Of a DNA stretch of 8,103 bases, positions 5,540 through 8,103 are shown piece by piece. The translations under genes were made by a program, and so were the position numbers. The DNA lies in contig DASYAN010000478.1 in assembly GCA_036501345.1 (NCBI GenBank), positions 1-8,103 of the forward strand, given 5' to 3'. A model generated the notes under the pieces. The model had not been told where the DNA came from, searched no databases, and saw nothing but the letters and a program-made list of their open reading frames with translations. The DNA comes from DASYAN01 sp036501345 (GTDB lineage: Bacteria; Chloroflexota; Ktedonobacteria; Ktedonobacterales; Ktedonobacteraceae). Position 1 is the first letter of the stretch, and the number at the start of each line of letters is the position of its first letter.

Positions 5540-5596
5540 GTTGACAAACTAAGCAAACAATCCTATGCACAGTTCTTGCATATTTATTTTGTCAAC
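5540..5596. promoter_or_regulatory. 9-bp inverted repeat flanking the ATPase promoter, operator-like
   Basis: GTTGACAAA (5540-5548) covers the -35 box and its exact reverse complement TTTGTCAAC (5588-5596) lies just past the predicted start of transcription. The arms are centred 48 bases apart, symmetrical about the -10 box. A dimeric repressor binding both arms, or a leader fold, could control the gene; the regulator is unknown. Confidence 0.45.
5541..5569 (+). promoter_or_regulatory. Promoter of the large P-type ATPase gene
   Basis: A perfect -35 box TTGACA (5541-5546) and a -10 TATGCA (5564-5569, 3/6) are separated by exactly 17 bases. Transcription would start near 5576, giving a leader of about 107 bases before the ATG at 5683. 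Confidence 0.6.
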
Positions 5597-5682
5597 AACC
5601 ATAATCAGGTCTGTACAACTTTCCGAGCCATTAATTGTTTTAACGCCTTAAAAGCGTAATCCAGAAGAAGTTGAGTAACGAG

Positions 5683-8103
5683 ATGGGTATAGCAGTAGCA
5701 GAGAAGCCATGCATTCTTCATACCATTCCAGGTCGCATACGTATGCATATGCCAGACTGGTCTGGGCAAGGGAAACGCGCCTTAGAAGCGCAACTACGTA
5801 AGGTACATGGGATACTAAGTGTAGACGTGAATGCGCTAACTGGTAATATTTTGGTTCATTTTGACTCATCTGTAACTAATGAGCAGCATATATTAGAAAT
5901 AGTGCAAAATACTCTTCTAGATGCTAATATCGATGCACTTGGTACACCTGATAGTGAACCGACTCCTCCACCAGTGATACGTGAACGGCAGGGAGAACTG
6001 ATACGTGCACGTATTCCTGTACGAGGTCTGGATCGCGATCCAGATCTGGCCAAGCGTGTCGTAACATCCCTCAAGCAGCATCCCGGAGTACATGCTACTG
6101 TGAACCAACTTACTGGTCGTGTACTGGTAGAATTCACCAAACATCAAGCGGATATTGACGACCTGATTGCAGACATCGTGGGTATGGAACTTCCAGAGCT
6201 TCCAGAGGAGAATCGTCCAGCGCATCCTCTCGATCCAGGGCCTTTGTTCCAAAGCGCAATCCGCTTGATGGAAAGTACCCTTGGCCTTGGATTACTGACA
6301 ACGCGTCGGCTACTCCACATCGAAAAGCCGCTTCCCGGTGCATCCACAGCAGTGCATATTGCCGCCATATTCGGGATCGTGCAGAGTATTCCCTCTTTTC
6401 GCTATGGGCTGCGGAAGCTGGTTGGTCGAACAGCAGCAAGTCTTCTCGTAAGTCTGCCAAACATTCTCGCTCTTACGTTCGCCGATAGCCCACTCGGCTT
6501 GACAGTGAATGCATTAGAATCGTTGCGCTTGTTGACAGAAACCCAAGCACGACGAAGTGCCTGGCTTCGCCACGAGGAACGGGTGAAAAGTGCAGCTTCA
6601 GCGCAACCAGATGCCATCATCCGCCTTGGAGCAGGAGAGCGAACTCCTCTTGCTGCACGTGTTATAGAAGGAACAGGGACGGCTATCGGCAGCGATGGTC
6701 TGCCTCTGCCAGCTATACAGGATAGCATAATTCCGCCTGGCGCACGACTTTATGGAGGCCCATTCGTCTTGCAGCTCCAGAGTGATAAATCATTTCAGGC
6801 ATTTACCCCTGAACCTCGTCCAGCTCCAATTACCCCCTCATTCCTTGATAACTATCTACGCGTGTTGAATCCAATCTCGTTTGCCTATGCAGCGACAACT
6901 GCGATCTTTACTCGTTCATGGAGGCAGACACTTGCCGCACTACTGCTAGTTAACCCCCGTGCTGCAATGATTGGACAAGAGAGTGCTGAACTGAGCGCTT
7001 TCGCACGAGTGATACGAGCAGGAGTCACCATGGTTGGCACGCGCAAGGACCGCACGATCCACCTACCAGACATTGTTTTGTTAGATGGAGCACGTCTGCT
7101 CACCAATAGACTCGAGCTTAAGACTGTGTTGCCGATGGTTGAAGAACATGACGAGCCACAGCTACTCGCGCTGGCAGCAGGCATAGCAGGTGCAGCGGGC
7201 TCTCCCTGGGGAGGAGCATTCAAAATTGCAGAGAGTCTGTCAGCGACCAATGGGAGTTTCGACGGTTACGTCGCATTGGCCTATGTGGAGGGAGTTCGCT
7301 ATACGCTGGGTCCAGTCAAGGACTGGAGTGCCTTCCCTGCAGCTGCACGTCTCCGGCAAAACGGGAACTATGTGCTGGAACTTCGCAGCGCTCGTGAGGA
7401 ACATCCTCTTGGTCTCTTTGCACTCCAGCCACAGCTTACATCAGGCATCGAGGAACTAGTACAGACATGTCAAGACAATAACATAAGACTTGGTTTGATC
7501 TCCAAAGGAGATCAGATGACCATGCAAGCACTTGCTTATCGTGCACATATCTCACTTTTGGAATGTGATAATGCAGTAGAAGCTATTCGCACGGAGCAGC
7601 AAGCAGGAGCACGAGTAGCATTTGTCTCGGACAACGCTAGCGCGGCAGAAGCATTTGAAACTTGTGATCTGGCTATCGGCCTCACAGATGATCGGAGCCG
7701 ATTGCCAGTTCGCGCAGATTTGCTAGCTCCTGATATTCCTGCAATTGTGGCTATCCTTGACACAGCAGTACGTAGGAATGCAACAATACGCGACTCGGTA
7801 GGCCTTTCGATACTATCCAACATTATCGGTACCGTGTGGGGTTTACGAGGAATTCCAGGTGTGGGACGTGCATCTCGTGCCGTCACCATCGCCTCACTGA
7901 TTGCAATGGTGGATGGATGGCTCAGATTCCAAGGAGGTAAACGGCCCACCCTAAGCACCGCCCATCTTATCGATCCTCATCCCGAACGTTGGGGACAAAT
8001 GAGCGCGGAGGACGTGCTTCATCTCTTACATACTTCTGAAGAGGGGCTCACCAACGAGGAAGCGGCTAAGCGGTATCAACCTGCTCCAGTGCAAACACAT
8101 CAC
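5683..8103 (+). CDS. Large tandem P-type ATPase, CtpI-like, with degenerate first ATPase half (partial)
   Basis: The frame runs 807 codons and off the window end. Residues 10-61 and 106-151 are two HMA_2-like ferredoxin folds, the first with the P-G-R-I-R signature; both lack CxxC. Residues 185-750 follow the layout of a complete P-type ATPase, with hydrophobic helices near 219-236, 250-267, 395-430 and 705-745, but its key motifs are broken. The phosphorylation motif D-K-T-G-T-L-T is D-G-A-R-L-L-T at 468-474. The C-P-C-type ion motif is V-N-P-R-A (423-427). The hinge G-D-G-x-N-D is S-D-N-A-S-A (649-654), and no TGE loop is seen near 330-345. From 768 on, W-G-Q-M-S-A-E-D-V followed by E-E-G-L-T-N-E-E-A-A is the start of a Cation_ATPase_N domain, so a second, presumably active ATPase follows. 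Mycobacterial CtpI has a comparable length and plan. The start is ATG 5683 with a weak ribosome site; an in-frame TTG lies at 5671. The transported ion is unknown. Confidence 0.85.
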   Translation, partial: MGIAVAEKPCILHTIPGRIRMHMPDWSGQGKRALEAQLRKVHGILSVDVNALTGNILVHFDSSVTNEQHILEIVQNTLLDANIDALGTPDSEPTPPPVIRERQGELIRARIPVRGLDRDPDLAKRVVTSLKQHPGVHATVNQLTGRVLVEFTKHQADIDDLIADIVGMELPELPEENRPAHPLDPGPLFQSAIRLMESTLGLGLLTTRRLLHIEKPLPGASTAVHIAAIFGIVQSIPSFRYGLRKLVGRTAASLLVSLPNILALTFADSPLGLTVNALESLRLLTETQARRSAWLRHEERVKSAASAQPDAIIRLGAGERTPLAARVIEGTGTAIGSDGLPLPAIQDSIIPPGARLYGGPFVLQLQSDKSFQAFTPEPRPAPITPSFLDNYLRVLNPISFAYAATTAIFTRSWRQTLAALLLVNPRAAMIGQESAELSAFARVIRAGVTMVGTRKDRTIHLPDIVLLDGARLLTNRLELKTVLPMVEEHDEPQLLALAAGIAGAAGSPWGGAFKIAESLSATNGSFDGYVALAYVEGVRYTLGPVKDWSAFPAAARLRQNGNYVLELRSAREEHPLGLFALQPQLTSGIEELVQTCQDNNIRLGLISKGDQMTMQALAYRAHISLLECDNAVEAIRTEQQAGARVAFVSDNASAAEAFETCDLAIGLTDDRSRLPVRADLLAPDIPAIVAILDTAVRRNATIRDSVGLSILSNIIGTVWGLRGIPGVGRASRAVTIASLIAMVDGWLRFQGGKRPTLSTAHLIDPHPERWGQMSAEDVLHLLHTSEEGLTNEEAAKRYQPAPVQTHH

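Noticed and set aside
5648..7958. Many open frames on the minus strand opposite the ATPase gene, up to 140 codons, and a plus-strand frame at 7190-7459
   Set aside because: They lie inside a continuous 807-codon frame with clear P-type ATPase homology, and their products are low-complexity and motif-free.
1..8103. CRISPR array
   Set aside because: No regularly spaced direct repeats exist in the window; the only direct repeat pair is at 5351 and 5521.

Overview
The window looks like a chromosomal segment of a Gram-positive-type, moderate-GC bacterium. My best guess is a Ktedonobacteria-like member of the Chloroflexota. This is inference from the gene set (IS200/IS605 debris, an SLC11-like transporter, and a very long P-type ATPase with an inactive first half) and not from a marker gene.

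Layout. Bases 1-265 are the right end of an IS200/IS605-type element: the last 76 codons of TnpB (zinc ribbon plus the final RuvC motif) and the terminal hairpin. The element end touches the stop codon of a minus-strand D-2-hydroxyacid dehydrogenase (262-1248), which has a promoter candidate at 1304-1333. The next 830 bases have no long gene. They hold a convincing 26-codon small ORF with a ribosome binding site and an intrinsic terminator (1373-1512), a possible 47-codon ORF, several inverted repeats and weak promoter candidates. Then come a four-helix membrane protein with a Met/Gly/Pro-rich loop (2081-2572) and an NRAMP/SLC11-like transporter with altered metal-site motifs (2780-4312, true start probably further downstream). 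Two small proteins follow (4579-4899 and 4935-5345), 35 bases apart and probably co-transcribed. A noncoding stretch of about 335 bases follows, with a partly palindromic element and a strong promoter flanked by a 9-bp inverted repeat. The window ends inside a very long P-type ATPase gene (5683 to beyond 8103).

How the parts may work together. From 2081 onward the theme is ion transport across the membrane. The ATPase starts with two HMA_2-like domains without CxxC. It continues with a full-length P-type ATPase-like half that has lost its phosphorylation, phosphatase and hinge motifs, and then begins a second ATPase with a cation-ATPase N-terminal domain. This recalls mycobacterial CtpI. The two small upstream proteins recall the small DUF1490 (PacL) or DUF5132-type partners encoded beside metal ATPases in other bacteria. 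The ion moved by either transporter cannot be read from this sequence. The most interesting items are the pseudo-ATPase fusion with its small neighbours and operator-like promoter, and the 26-codon gene.
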